From: Sclerurus mexicanus
Taxonomy: Eukaryota; Chordata; Aves; Passeriformes; Furnariidae
NCBI GenBank assembly: GCA_013396755.1
Contig: VWZF01005682.1
Span: 368,050 to 432,049 of the forward strand
Direction: 5' to 3'
Length of the DNA: 64,000 nt
Position 1 is the stretch's first letter; each line of letters begins with the position of its first letter. This document shows, piece by piece, positions 38,001 to 49,910 of the stretch. The notes beneath the pieces were generated by a model. That model did no database searches. It worked only from the letters and a program-made list of their open reading frames with translations, and had not been told where the DNA came from. The position numbers and the translations under genes were made by a program.

Positions 38001-41000
38001 AGTCTGCATGGCTCCCATGGGGAAGAAGGAGACAGACGCATCGAAAATAGAAATATGTACTGTACAGTGGAGTGAGGTGAAGAGGGAGGGAAGAAAATGG
38101 TTCTGCAGTTCCCAGAAATGGAGCTGATAATATTTTTGTCTCAGCGTTGAGCTCCAGGTCCATCTCCATTCTGAACAGACTGGATTGACACAGTCACACC
38201 ATAAAGCTGGAGGACAGGTGGCAGCGTAAAATCTTAGGAACCACAGATACAAGAAAATATTTGCATGACTGATAAATATCCCTTAAAAGCCGTTTCATGT
38301 TCATTCAGCTACACTCAGAATCAGACTAACATGAAGCAAGGACAGTGTCCTGAAGCCTATAGTGTGTACAGTAACATAGAGGAGGGTAGAGGATAACAAG
38401 CCCTAAATCATTCAATTAATTTGGAAAAGAGGGACAAATCATGTGCAGTTTTGTCTGTACTACTTACGAGTTTGGGCCCCTGCATGAAACACCCACAGCA
38501 CTACAGTAGAGTTCTGCTGTAGAAAAAGCTGTTTGCTCACACCAAGAAAAACTGGGGATGAATGAATATTTTTGCGACGCAGATGATCAGGGAACCAACA
38601 TGTAATAGAGCACAGACACTGACACATGAGCTCTACACCTGCAATCATTGAGAGCAGCAAGGTCATCTGTCTCCTGATTCAAGCTTTCCTAATTGTGAGA
38701 TGAAATAAGTGGCCCAGTTCTGTGGCTGAGTCTAAACTCTGTTATTTTTGGCTTGCATTTTCTTTTTTCCCACTCACCCATGCTGTTCCCACTGTGTTAG
38801 ACTTCCCTTTGTAACCTTCCTAAGGCATACCTGATATAGTCACTCAAAAAGCCTAGTCAAGTTCTGGACTATCCTCATCCTCTGGAGGATCCAAACCATC
38901 CAAACATGCAAGGCAAAACATCTCCAGAACCCAGGCAGAGAAACTATTTTTCAGTTTGCTGCTCTTTCATTAAATTCTTTCATTTCTAACCTAGGAAATT
39001 CTATACAAATCCTGATAGGAGAGCACTGCTTTTGCATTATTATTATTATCATTGCTACATACACTGTCTCAAACTACATAGATGCTGAGATAATATTTAA
39101 CTATTGTTACATATAATTTCAAATGTATTTTAATATATACAATCTGGTATCCAGTTGTATCTAAACCAGGCAATCATTTTCACAACAGGTGCACAATAAA
39201 GTACACTTGTACAACATATATTACCTATTAATACCTGTAATATTATCAAATTTAAATCTAAGGGTTCCAATAAATACAATAAAATCTAAGTTATAATACA
39301 TAGGTAGATGCATGAAAATAATGAAGATTAATATAATGAAAGAGAATCTATATACTTCATTGGAGTTTAGACTTTTCTTAGACCCTGGCATCTATTTTGC
39401 AAGAAAAACAATGCTTCAGTGCTGAAGATTTTCCAGGATAGTAACAGGTGACTGCAGTCAAAGTAAGAGAGCATTGTCCATATTTCATTAAAATTTAAAA
39501 CCCAAATGAAAATTCTTCTTCGTGTAAGCAAGAATCTACAATGTGATTCTAAAGATGAAAAACTTTTCTAGCAAAAATTAAAACCCAGTGAAGACATTCT
39601 TACCAGTAGCTGTGAAACAGTCAAGAGATGTAGTATAAGCAAGACAGTCTGAGGAAAAACTAGGTCCCAAGTGGAAATGTTGTGTCACTTCTTGTAGCAG
39701 AAAATTGCTTTTAGCCTTCAGGTGTATCCTTGAAAGACGCATTACTCATGTTGCTGTGTTTAAGAGTAAATAGCAGCTTTCATTCAAAGTATCTTCTGGA
39801 ATTGTAACCTTGTCGACAGAAAAATGATCTTATATTTCTTACTCTGTCACTGCATGAAAAAGGAGTGCTTAGAATGATTTAAAACTAAATATTAGTGATT
39901 TAAATTTTAATATTAATGTAGCTGTGGGACAACTGATTTAAATGCTTTTTTTCTGTTCTACCCTTGCCTTAAATTCTCCATTTTTTATTTCTTCTTTCTT
40001 TGGTCTCACCCTGTTTCTCCATTTCCTCTGTACCTTTACTGTGTCTCATCTTCTTTCTGATGCATTCTGCATAATTTTCATGGCACTTGCTCAGCACTGC
40101 ACCCATTGTGAAAGTGTAATTCAACCCAAGTTATGTCAGCACCATACAAAGTAGTTGGTTTGGCATTTGGCTGCCTAAGTAGACAGGAATGCTTGCCCTT
40201 ATGCATGCACAACATGCAGGGTTGTTATTCTTATGAACTAGCCCTGTGAAGTACCTATCATCATTCTGCTCCATTTTCACTGTTGGGAAACTGGCTTCAG
40301 AGAGAATCAAACCTCTCCTTAGGTCATGCAAACCTGTAGCTTTGGGCTGGAACTGTATTTGCCCATGGTTGCTACCCTGATTAAGGAGATAGGCATATCT
40401 GTGTTGGAAACATAGAAGGCAAGAACAAATATGGTCAAACAGGCTATGCATTGCCAGGCTGCAACTGAGGCTGAAGAAGTGGTTCTTTGAGCTGGATTTG
40501 TGTTTGACTGCAGCAAATCTGATGGAACAGACTGGCATGTATCTTTAGGTTGGGTTTTCAAGGGATTATGGAATATGTGCTCATTGCTGAGGGACGCATC
40601 TATCTGCCTGACTTGCCCTTAAGCACTGCCAGGCCCTTCTTTGCCATTTTCATCATTTGTGCTCCTTATTGGTCTAGTTAGTTATTGTCTAAAAATTCCC
40701 CCAGCTGAAGAGAAAAAAATGACATTTATAATGAGATATGCTCTGGCATAATTTGTGAGGAAAATGTGATGTGACAAATTCTCCATGCCCTATATGGATT
40801 TTTCTTTTTCAGAGAAAACGCACCAACAATTAAGACTAAACCTCTCAGTGCTGCCAATTGTAAAGTATGTTAGTCTTTTTTTTTCAACACAGATGCAGTT
40901 AGCCTACACACTGTATTGAATGATTTGTAGCATGCAGTGGAAGAGTTGGATAAGAAGCAAGACAGAAAGGGCAGGTTTTCAGAGGTACCTTGTGATTTAA

Positions 41001-41805
41001 TGAAGAATGAGTGAGCAGCATTTGTTCTACTATGTGTGAAATACGGCCATTTGTATCACTGACAAGTCCCTCTTTAGGGATCCTGAATCCATTTGCAAGG
41101 TGCCATGTGCCAATGCAATGAGATCTTTCACCTGAGAAGTAGATGGGGCTCCTTCAGTGAGTGTTCCCCTGTGTGCTCCGCAGTGTTTCCTGTATCACCT
41201 AAACCTCATGCTAATCCTACTGAAAGGGAAAGGCAACTCAGGCAAATTCCCTATGCAAAAAGCATCGTGGGAAGGGTGTGTTTAAAGTATGATGACAAAA
41301 GTGAAGTCAGCTGTGGTCAGGCTGTGAAAGGAACAGAGGAATCAGCTTCTAGAAATTATCTCAACAGTGACTGTCGGCTCAGGCACTCCACAGAATTTCA
41401 GTCACAGGCAGCTTCACAGAATTTCTCATGCCTTTATAGGCGTTGTTTGTGTGACTGTGCTCATGGGGGTGAATAATGTGTTAAAGTGTCAGATGTGACT
41501 TAAATCTATGAAGAATTGATGAGGCTGATTAAGACAAACATGAGCTGGACCACTCACCTTGAACCTGGCTCAAGCAAAGTTTAACAGTGGAAGAATGTTT
41601 GGAGTGAAGCAGGGGCCTCACTAACCCTCATTAAGCCAAATTTGCATATAAAATTGCAGCCCTCTAAGAATGTAAACAAAAAGTGATTATGCCTTATATG
41701 AATGACCACAGTCACCAAAACCCCACCTATAGCATGCCACTGTTCCACCTTATCAGGAAGGGCCAAAACTTATATTATGAAACAAGGGGAATTTAGTTTT
41801 GGGAA
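35036..41805. other. Intergenic DNA, AT-rich
   Basis: No gene is supported. The stretch includes an A-rich tract at 36719-36742 and a short ATT array at about 39037-39053. Open frames are short and unrelated to each other in phase. Confidence 0.6.
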
Positions 41806-41935
41806 AAAAGAGAAGAGAAGAGAAGAGAAGAGAAGAGAAGAGAAGAGAAGAGAAGAGAAGAGAAGAGAAGAGAAGAGAAGAGAAGAGAAGAGAAAAGAAG
41901 AGAAGAGAAGAGAAGAGAAGAGAAGAGAAGAGAAG
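41806..41935. repeat. (AAGAG)n pentanucleotide satellite, about 26 units
   Basis: A 130-bp homopurine array of AGAAG/AAGAG units. The only irregularity I see is an extra A in AGAAAAGAAG near 41891. It generates Arg/Glu/Lys-rich false open frames. Confidence 0.97.
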
Positions 41936-42373
41936 ACCTCCTATGAGTTGGTCACTAGACTGTGTCTCTCTCCTCCCCTGAAGGGATGCTTAGGTGAGCT
42001 TTGCACTTTCAACTCTGTTGGAGCAGATATATTATCTATATAATGTATATATATATAGGTTGCTAATAGACCTCTGTTACTATAGCTTTGGTAGTGACAA
42101 ATATTAACACTCTGTGGCTGGTGCATTTACCACCGACAATTCTGAACCTGCTTTCCTGTTCCTTCAATAAACTGCACTGTTTTTGAATCTGGATCATAGA
42201 GGCTGTTATTGAACTTGACCAGGCTGATACTGTCAAATTGGCTGTAATCAGAAATTAAGCCCAGCCATCCCCATCCCCTCTGATTTCTGAGAACCAGCCG
42301 GAGTGCAGGGGTCATTATGACAAATTTCTCTTTAATGAAACAGTTGTTAGTGAGCCGCAGTGCCCTACACCAC

Positions 42374-43226
42374 TGTGGTGGGTTGACCCGGCTGGATGCT
42401 AGGTGCCAGCCAAAGCTGCTCTGCCATTCCCCTCAGCTAGATAGGGAGAGAAAAATATAATGGAAGTCCTGCAGGTTGAGATAAGGACAGGCAGAAATCA
42501 TTCACCATTTATGATCATGAGGAAAACAGAAACAGCTTGAAGAAATTAACTGAATTTATTACCAATCTAATCAGAGCAGGGTAATGAGAAATGAAACAAA
42601 ATCTTAAAGCACCTTGCCCCCACACCTGCCTTCTTCCTGGGCTTCACTCCTGATTTCTCTGCCTCCTTCCCCTCAGTGGTGCAGGAGGACAGGGAATTGG
42701 GGTTGTAGTCAGTTCATTACACATTGTCTCTGACTCTCCTTCCTCCCCAGTGAAGGACTCTTTGCACTCTTCCCTTGCTCCAGCATGAGTCCCTCCCATA
42801 AGAGACAGTCCTCCACGCACTTCTCCAGCATGAGAACTTCCCACAAGCTTCAGGGGGACAGTCTGCCTCACCATAGTCTTCACCACAGGTTGCAGGGGAA
42901 TCTGTGCTCCAGCACCTGGATCACCTCCTCTCCCTCCTTCTTCACTGACCTTGGTGTCTGCAGGGCTGTTTGTCTCAGGTATTCTCAGTCATTTAATATC
43001 TGGCTGCAATTGCTTCTGTGCAATAACCTTTTTTCCCTTCTTAAATCTGCTATCCCACAGGCACTACCACTGTCACTGACTGGCCTGGCCTTGGCCATCA
43101 GTGGGTCCCTCCTGGAGCCAGCTGGCATTGACTCTGCTGGACATGGTGGAAGCTTCTGGCAGCTTCTCAGAGAAGACACTCCTGTAGTCCCCCTGCTACC
43201 AAAACTGCGCCATGGAAACCAAAACC
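42374..43226 (-). mobile_element. Solo LTR (ERVL-like) with perfect 5-bp target duplication
   Basis: An 853-bp element with termini TGTGGTGGGTTGACCC and AACCAAAACCA. It is flanked by ACCAC at 42369-42373 and again at 43227-43231. It is the best preserved of the three copies. A reverse-strand AATAAA lies at 42555-42560, supporting transcription toward lower coordinates. Open frames inside it (42785-43342 plus, 42985-43305 minus) are LTR sequence, not genes. Confidence 0.9.
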
Positions 43227-43231
43227 AACCA

Positions 43232-45849
43232 CCTTGTAAAAGGTTCATTTCATACACCTCACACTGGAGCTGGAATTTGGGCTTTGCTACCAGAGCTATC
43301 TCCAAAGACCTCGTTCTTGAGGGCCATTGGTTCCTTAGCTAGTCACCAGCTTCTGAGCAATACTGCAGCCAGCAGTCAGTTAGTCCTGAACATTTTTATC
43401 AACAAAGAAACACTTAGTAAGTTATCTTTTATTCAGCCTGTTTAGTCCCACAGAGTTTGTGCTCTGTTCCTTTTGCTAGGGAGACTCATTTCCAGTGACC
43501 TGATGAGGGAGAAGCCACGCTTTATAGCTCTCTGCTACAACTTGGCTTTCAAAAAAAGCTGGTACCATTGGCTTATCTCCTTGGCTTTCCTGCCCCACCA
43601 CAGTGGCTGGCAGCTTTCAGCCCTCAGGTGGGCACAGGCCACCCCCATGACATTTCTGCTGCCTTTTCAATCAACTGCTTCCTTGTGTTACCTCCTCACT
43701 TTCTACAAGGAAAAGGCACTTACACCGCGTGACACTATTTCTATTTTTCTAGCCCGGGGCTTCTGCTCTTAGGTCGAAGTCTCACACTTCATGAAGCACA
43801 AAACAATTCCATTCACAAAGATGATGGAATTCCCCTTGCTGAAATGTTGCTTGCTGATCAGTGGACATGCTGCTGTATAAATATCTTTCAGGTGTGATAA
43901 TTCCATTGGGAGAAATGATCCTTGAACAAACTTTACTGTGAGCTCTTGGATTCTTGTCATGTTTGCTATATAAATACACAATCTATAAATAGCATTCATC
44001 ACTAATAAGTACTACTACAACAAGAGCCGTTACAACAGAACTTTGTTTCAGGACAAAAGGTTTATCTATGATTTTGAAAATTATTTAAATCATTGAAACA
44101 CAGCTTTGGTAGTGAGCCAAGTGCCAGACAGGAACTGTATTGTACAGAAACATATTTTACCAGCCTTTTAAACTAATATTCAGAGGGGTTTAATAATATC
44201 AAGGGAACAAAAATTGTATTATCTGACATTTCAACCTTACTTCTTTAACTGAATTTTCTTTACTAGTTTTAATACTGTTATAAAGATATTACTTTTAATA
44301 TATTATTTTTTATTTTGTATTATGTAATGACAACAAACATACTATGACAGTATTCTAACAAAATGAAAATTCAAATTACTATCTCTCTCAAACATCATAA
44401 AAATTATTTTGATTTGTTTTCTTTCTCTTTGCCTGCTTTGTTGACTATTTGAAGATTGAAGAGTTTTAGCTATTTAGATACTCCTACTGAATTACAGAAG
44501 CTACACGGAGAAAAAACAAAACTTAATTGGGTCTCTAACTCAGTTCATCGGGACAGCATTGTTTTTTTCATGCTGCATCTTTATTCTACTGTGCTGATCT
44601 GACCAAAAAACAGTGTAAGATTTCTGTATGCTGTTCTTCTACAGCAGATCCTGGGGCCTGATGATGTTGACAGAAGTCAGTGAAACTGTACAGATGCCAG
44701 GGTTCTTCTCTATAGATCTGTTTTCAGGAGTGGTGCCTAGTTTCCATCTTATTTTTTTATTACTTAGGTTAAAAATGTTTTGATTATGGATCATATTATT
44801 GTTTTGCACATTTATTTTTAAAGGTTAGTCCTTAAATATTTAATCAATAGCTACTTTGTATAAACCAGAAAGAGCTTTTCATTCACATATATAGGCACAC
44901 AAAATGCCTGGTTATTTCTGAAGCATGCTGCATGACAAGTCCTTTGTTTTAATTAGAAATCTCTGATGCGTTTAAAATAATGTCAGCTAAGATACGCCTT
45001 TCTGCAGGGATGTATGATGTGAGAAGAATGGGACCATCCCCCAAAATGTCATTTTTTTCATTTTTTCTGAATCCAGGTTGTAATGTATGTCACTTCTGTG
45101 GCCTGACTCCATGTGATCTAATTTAATTTTTCTTGATGCCAGCAGTTTTTAATGTTATCTCTCATATTTTTTGATGAGCTAGGGGGAATGCCTCTGTTAT
45201 CCAGTGCGTAGTATTCAAATCCAATAGGTGGAAAACTCAGCTGCTGGGGCCTGCCCAGAAGACTCTTCCCCTATTCACATGAACGGCCTCCCAAATAGAT
45301 GCAGGTCATATGGGTCATACTGCAGTCTTATTCATTCTGCTTTGCATTAGCACCCTAACTGCCAATCTATCTTCTGCTATGTTAATTTTAGAGAACACGT
45401 GGAATTTTTAACTATGCACTACAGGAACTGCCCTTGTGCGGCTTACCTTTCTCAACATTCTCCCTTGGTGCAGACAGTTCAGACAGCAGCTCAGGAGGCA
45501 GAGGTCTATGAAGCAGGTTCAGCTGCTCAACCATTCCTGCTTATCCTTTGCTCCTGACGGATGACTGAAGATATTTCAAAAATTAGAAAAATCGCACAAA
45601 GCAAGACGAAAGAAATAGTCATCTCTAGTTTATGCTGCTGAGTCATAAATGTCTGCTTAGATATATCAGGTGATAGAAGAGTCATAAAACATGAGAAGTG
45701 GCCAAAAAGGGCTTTGGTTCTCTTAGTGACTGATTCAACAGTTTTTCTATTTATCATTACTGTTTCAGGAAATAAATCAGTGACACTAAAATAAAAAAAA
45801 GGCTCACTATATTAACTTCAAATGTTTTCATTAAAGAATTTTTTTCAGC
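43232..45849. other. Intergenic DNA, AT-rich
   Basis: No coding exon or named element recognised. The portion from 44050 to 45200 is strongly AT-rich. Confidence 0.6.
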
Positions 45850-45945
45850 ACTTGGAGCGGTCATGCAGGGCCATGAGTTGTATCTTGATAATCCTTGTAG
45901 GTCCCTTCCAACTCAGGATATTCTACGATTTTATGATTCTATGAT
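45850..45945 (+). mobile_element. CR1 LINE 3' tail fragment
   Basis: It contains the CR1 terminal blocks TTGTAGGTCCCTTCCAACTC and GATATTCTACG. It ends in the tail ATTTTATGATTCTATGATC. Only the last 100 bp or so is present. Confidence 0.85.
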
Positions 45946-47164
45946 CTCTGTCACAAAAGGTGAGGCAATTAGAGTTTTTAATCTGTGAGCCAAAGGAGAA
46001 ACAATAAAATACAGAAATGTCCCATGTCAACCACTCTGAAAGCTCCCAGAAACAGTTTTCTGCTGAATAAACTGAATTAATTAAGAGCAACTGTTAACCC
46101 TGGTAAAAGGCCGAGTCTGCAAGTAGCAATTTTATGCTTGTTTCTAGTTTCCTATTAGTTTATGAATGCACACAATGACACTGATTTTAAAGAAAGAATC
46201 TCTGATTTGGTTTCAGAAATCCTCTAAATAGTAGCCAATTTTAGCAAATCTCTGATTCACAGTAATTTTCAAGATTATCTACATCCTAAATTGCAGAGTT
46301 TGCTGATTATAATTTTTTTTTCCTTATAGGGCTAAATATATCTAAGACATCACACAGTATAAAGACTCTGGAAATCAGAAAGAAAACAGAGAAGGGAAAG
46401 CACTGATGAAGGTGACTTTGAAGAGAAACTGAAAGTGTCATCAGAAAGCTAATGGCTCACAGAAAGATTTACAAAGTTAAGAAAACTGTCACACACGGCT
46501 AGAAGCAAGAACATCTCTACGCAAAAAAAAATTCAGTAATTTAATTTGAAAGTAGATAAACCTGAGAGTTTGGTGCAATTTTTCATGTGGACAAGATTAA
46601 TTTAAATGAAGTGCAATGTCATATAAAACTGTGATGGAAAGAAAAATAAATACTGTGATGAAAAGAACAAAGACAGCTCTGAAGTCTATAAGCAGGAGTG
46701 AGTTCAGATTTGAAACTTAGCTCATGGACTTGAACAGCAGTTAAACAAGGGGGTGGAGAAAGGCAGACGGGATGTTTGAAAAGGAAGTCTGGAGTTCAAT
46801 TATAGCCATGCTGACTTTGAATAAATGGGCAAACGTTGCAACAAGATGAGATATCATGATGCAAAAATGGTTCATGATGTTAACCAGAGGCCGGACACAG
46901 TACCCTTGCAATAAACTGGAGGCAGAGGAAGACGAATCTACAATAATAAATGGAAAAAACCAAACACCAAATAAAAATAACAACAATAGCTCTCCTGCCT
47001 CCCCCAGTGCAAGACTTCTTAAATAGAATTTGAGTTTGAAGCACGTGAACAAGACACTCTAGAAGCCATGTTTGTACTTCCCTAGTGACACACTGCAACT
47101 TAGCATTCCAGTCTTTTACTCTTCAAGACAAGGATTCTGCATGCACCTGCCACATGGATCATTG

Positions 47165-47330
47165 CTTAGGGAGTAATTGAGCTTGGAAGATGCCTCAGGA
47201 GATCTCTAGTCGAACCTCCTGCTCACAGATTATTATGGGCAGATTATTCAGAGCTGTACTCAAGGGTGGAAACACCACAACCCTTCTGGGCAACCTCTGG
47301 GCCTCCTTCCAACACTGATAAAACACAAGA
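47165..47330 (-). mobile_element. CR1 LINE fragment, antisense
   Basis: The + strand reads as a reverse-complemented CR1 3' region: GATGCCTCAGGAGATC, then TAGTCGAACCTCCTGCTC, then GGTGGAAACACCACAACCC and TCTGGGCAACCTCTGGGCC. Divergence is moderate and both edges are approximate. Confidence 0.8.
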
Positions 47331-48399
47331 CATACAGTGCACACCCGATTAGGGCACGGTTTTCTCTCATTTGTAGGTAACCTGTGTTGAAACTGGCTGA
47401 CAGATCAAGGATGGCGAGAAATGTTCACAGATTTGGTTAAGAAAAATTTACCAGTGTCTCGAGGAGCCCTGCCTGCAAAATTCCTGGTGGAAGAACAGAT
47501 TGGAAAGAAATGAAGGCCTAGGATGGAAGTGAGTGAAAGAATTTCTGATAGTGAATGCACACAGGACATTCAGTTGGCTCAGAGACAGGGAAGGAGGTGA
47601 AAGCACAAGAGGAAACCTGAAGTTATGGAGATGAGCAGGGTTGCTAAGAAGAAAAGCGGGACACTCAGCAGGGGGGAGTGGAACAAATGCCACTCAAACA
47701 AGAAACACTGGTGCTTCTGGCACAGAAGAAAAATAGAGTTGTTCAAGCTACTAGAGACAGAAGGAGATGTCAAAGGGATGGAACATTATTTTCTCACAAG
47801 ATAAAATTGACCATTATACTTGGTGAGATTCTATGTAAAAATTCAAAATGAAAGCAGAACAGAAAAGTATAAAGACTGTGGCCACAAAAACATGGCTGTA
47901 GTCACGACTGTAGGTGTAATCTAGTTCAAGGCTCCAGACAGTTCAGCCAGTAAGGCTCATCAGTGCTGCAGAAGGGAAGAGGACAACTAGAAGTTAGAAA
48001 ATTCAGCCTGGTGAAGGATTCAGTAGAAAAGGAAGGAGGTGTCTGTGATGAACCCTGGCAGTTCTTGATGTGGGGAAGAGCTAAGTCAGGGTCTGAACAC
48101 CGGGGCAGGGGAAGAGGATGGAGAACACACCAATTCACAGCAAGCATAGTGTGAAGAAGGAGAGTGGCACAGACTGACTGCAGATGTGGATCAAGAGAAA
48201 CCTGGGTACAGTTGTACTCTGCTTTAACCACAGACAAATACCAGGAACTTCCCGCTGCACAGTATCCAAACCAACTTAACGCCGATGGCGAAGAAGTTCT
48301 GTGCATCAGCGTAGAGCAGACCTCGCTACGGAGGCACCCTTAAAATACGTATTGAGCAGTACAGTGGCACCCCAGGGTACCACTCGAGGCTGGCCTTAG
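47331..48399. other. Intergenic DNA upstream of the CpG island
   Basis: No gene is supported. Open frames on both strands lack motifs. Base composition rises in GC only from about 48240 onward. Confidence 0.5.
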
Positions 48400-48598
48400 G
48401 GCCAGATTCCGGATGATGGGGCGTGTCCCGGGGCGTGTCCCCACGGGGTGCGGGCGGGGCAGAGGCGGCGGAGCGGGTGGGAGCGGGCGGAGGGGCTGCG
48501 GATGCGGGAGCGCCCGCCCCCCGCCGCCCGCATCGCCTGTTGCTGCGCCGCTCCTCGCTGGTAACTATTCTCTGTCATTGTGAGGGGTAGCTGGAGGA

Positions 48599-48603
48599 GA
48601 TGA

Positions 48604-48637
<34 letters not shown>

Positions 48638-48640
48638 GGT
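48599..48640. repeat. (GAT)n/(GGT)n trinucleotide array, left copy
   Basis: Eight GAT units (48599-48622) pass into GGT/GTG units and then GATGGG. The same array, with five GAT units, begins the sequence to the right of the gap at 49470. Confidence 0.95.
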
Positions 48641-48804
48641 GATGGGTTTGGTCATCATCATCATCGCTGTTATTGTTATCGTTGTTGCCGTTGTTGTTAT
48701 TACTATTTCCTCATCGGTGCTCACGAAAAAAGAGATTAAAATTAAAGTTGCAGTTAAACGGGTCCCCCGCCGCTCGCCAGGGCGGGCCCGGGAAGAGCGG
48801 CCGC
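48608..48804 (+). repeat. Left copy of a 197-bp duplication flanking the gap
   Basis: These 197 bp recur at 49470-49666 with a constant offset of 862 and no difference that I could find by eye. The left copy ends exactly at the first N and the right copy starts exactly at the last N. This is the signature of an unmerged contig overlap. Confidence 0.95.
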
Positions 48805-49469
48805 NNNNNNNNNNNNNNNNNNNNNNNNNNNNNNNNNNNNNNNNNNNNNNNNNNNNNNNNNNNNNNNNNNNNNNNNNNNNNNNNNNNNNNNNNNNNNNNN
48901 NNNNNNNNNNNNNNNNNNNNNNNNNNNNNNNNNNNNNNNNNNNNNNNNNNNNNNNNNNNNNNNNNNNNNNNNNNNNNNNNNNNNNNNNNNNNNNNNNNNN
49001 NNNNNNNNNNNNNNNNNNNNNNNNNNNNNNNNNNNNNNNNNNNNNNNNNNNNNNNNNNNNNNNNNNNNNNNNNNNNNNNNNNNNNNNNNNNNNNNNNNNN
49101 NNNNNNNNNNNNNNNNNNNNNNNNNNNNNNNNNNNNNNNNNNNNNNNNNNNNNNNNNNNNNNNNNNNNNNNNNNNNNNNNNNNNNNNNNNNNNNNNNNNN
49201 NNNNNNNNNNNNNNNNNNNNNNNNNNNNNNNNNNNNNNNNNNNNNNNNNNNNNNNNNNNNNNNNNNNNNNNNNNNNNNNNNNNNNNNNNNNNNNNNNNNN
49301 NNNNNNNNNNNNNNNNNNNNNNNNNNNNNNNNNNNNNNNNNNNNNNNNNNNNNNNNNNNNNNNNNNNNNNNNNNNNNNNNNNNNNNNNNNNNNNNNNNNN
49401 NNNNNNNNNNNNNNNNNNNNNNNNNNNNNNNNNNNNNNNNNNNNNNNNNNNNNNNNNNNNNNNNNNNNN
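48805..49469. other. Assembly gap (665 N)
   Basis: A run of N inside the CpG-rich block. Because both edges carry the same sequence, the true gap may be absent or negative in length. Confidence 0.98.
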
Positions 49470-49666
49470 GATGATGATGATGATGGTGGTGGTGGTGGTG
49501 GTGATGGGTTTGGTCATCATCATCATCGCTGTTATTGTTATCGTTGTTGCCGTTGTTGTTATTACTATTTCCTCATCGGTGCTCACGAAAAAAGAGATTA
49601 AAATTAAAGTTGCAGTTAAACGGGTCCCCCGCCGCTCGCCAGGGCGGGCCCGGGAAGAGCGGCCGC
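49470..49666 (+). repeat. Right copy of the 197-bp duplication flanking the gap
   Basis: It matches 48608-48804. Beyond 49666 the sequence continues into GC-rich DNA that the left contig lacks, so the right contig extends the left one by a simple overlap. Confidence 0.95.
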
Positions 49667-49910
49667 CGGGCGGGCGGTGACTGTCTCCGCTGCGGGACCG
49701 GGCGGAGCGGTGCGGGAATCCCGGCGGGGGCTGTTCCTATTGCGGGTCCGGTGCGGGGATCCCGGCGGTGACTCTCCCCGCTGCGGGGAGCGGTGCGGGC
49801 ATGCCGGCAATGCAGCCGGGGGTCGCATGGGGCGCGGCTGAGAACGCGGGTGCGGAGCCGTGCGCGGGAAGCGGACTAAATGGGAGGGCTGGGAGCGGGG
49901 CTCCCCGCAC

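Larger units (their letters stand above)
48400..49910 (+). promoter_or_regulatory. CpG-island-like block, probable promoter of a downstream gene
   Basis: GC- and CpG-dense sequence flanks the N gap. It includes a GC box (GGGCGGGGC, 48452-48460) and GGGCGGGCGG near 49668-49677, in a window that is otherwise AT-rich and CpG-poor. No start codon can be tied to a recognised protein. In human, as I recall, LCP1 (plastin 2) lies beyond the 3' end of RUBCNL in the same orientation, with a non-coding first exon. A + strand LCP1 promoter is therefore my best guess. A minus-strand LRRC63-type promoter is also possible. The strand is uncertain. Confidence 0.5.

Noticed and set aside
41702..42043. Open frames rich in Arg, Glu and Lys
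   Set aside because: Produced by the (AAGAG)n array, whose five-base unit has no stop in these frames.
42785..43342. 185-codon open frame
   Set aside because: Lies almost entirely within the solo LTR at 42374-43226.
48600..49680. Open frames of more than 330 codons crossing the N gap
   Set aside because: They consist of translated N and simple repeats. The open length is an artefact of the gap.
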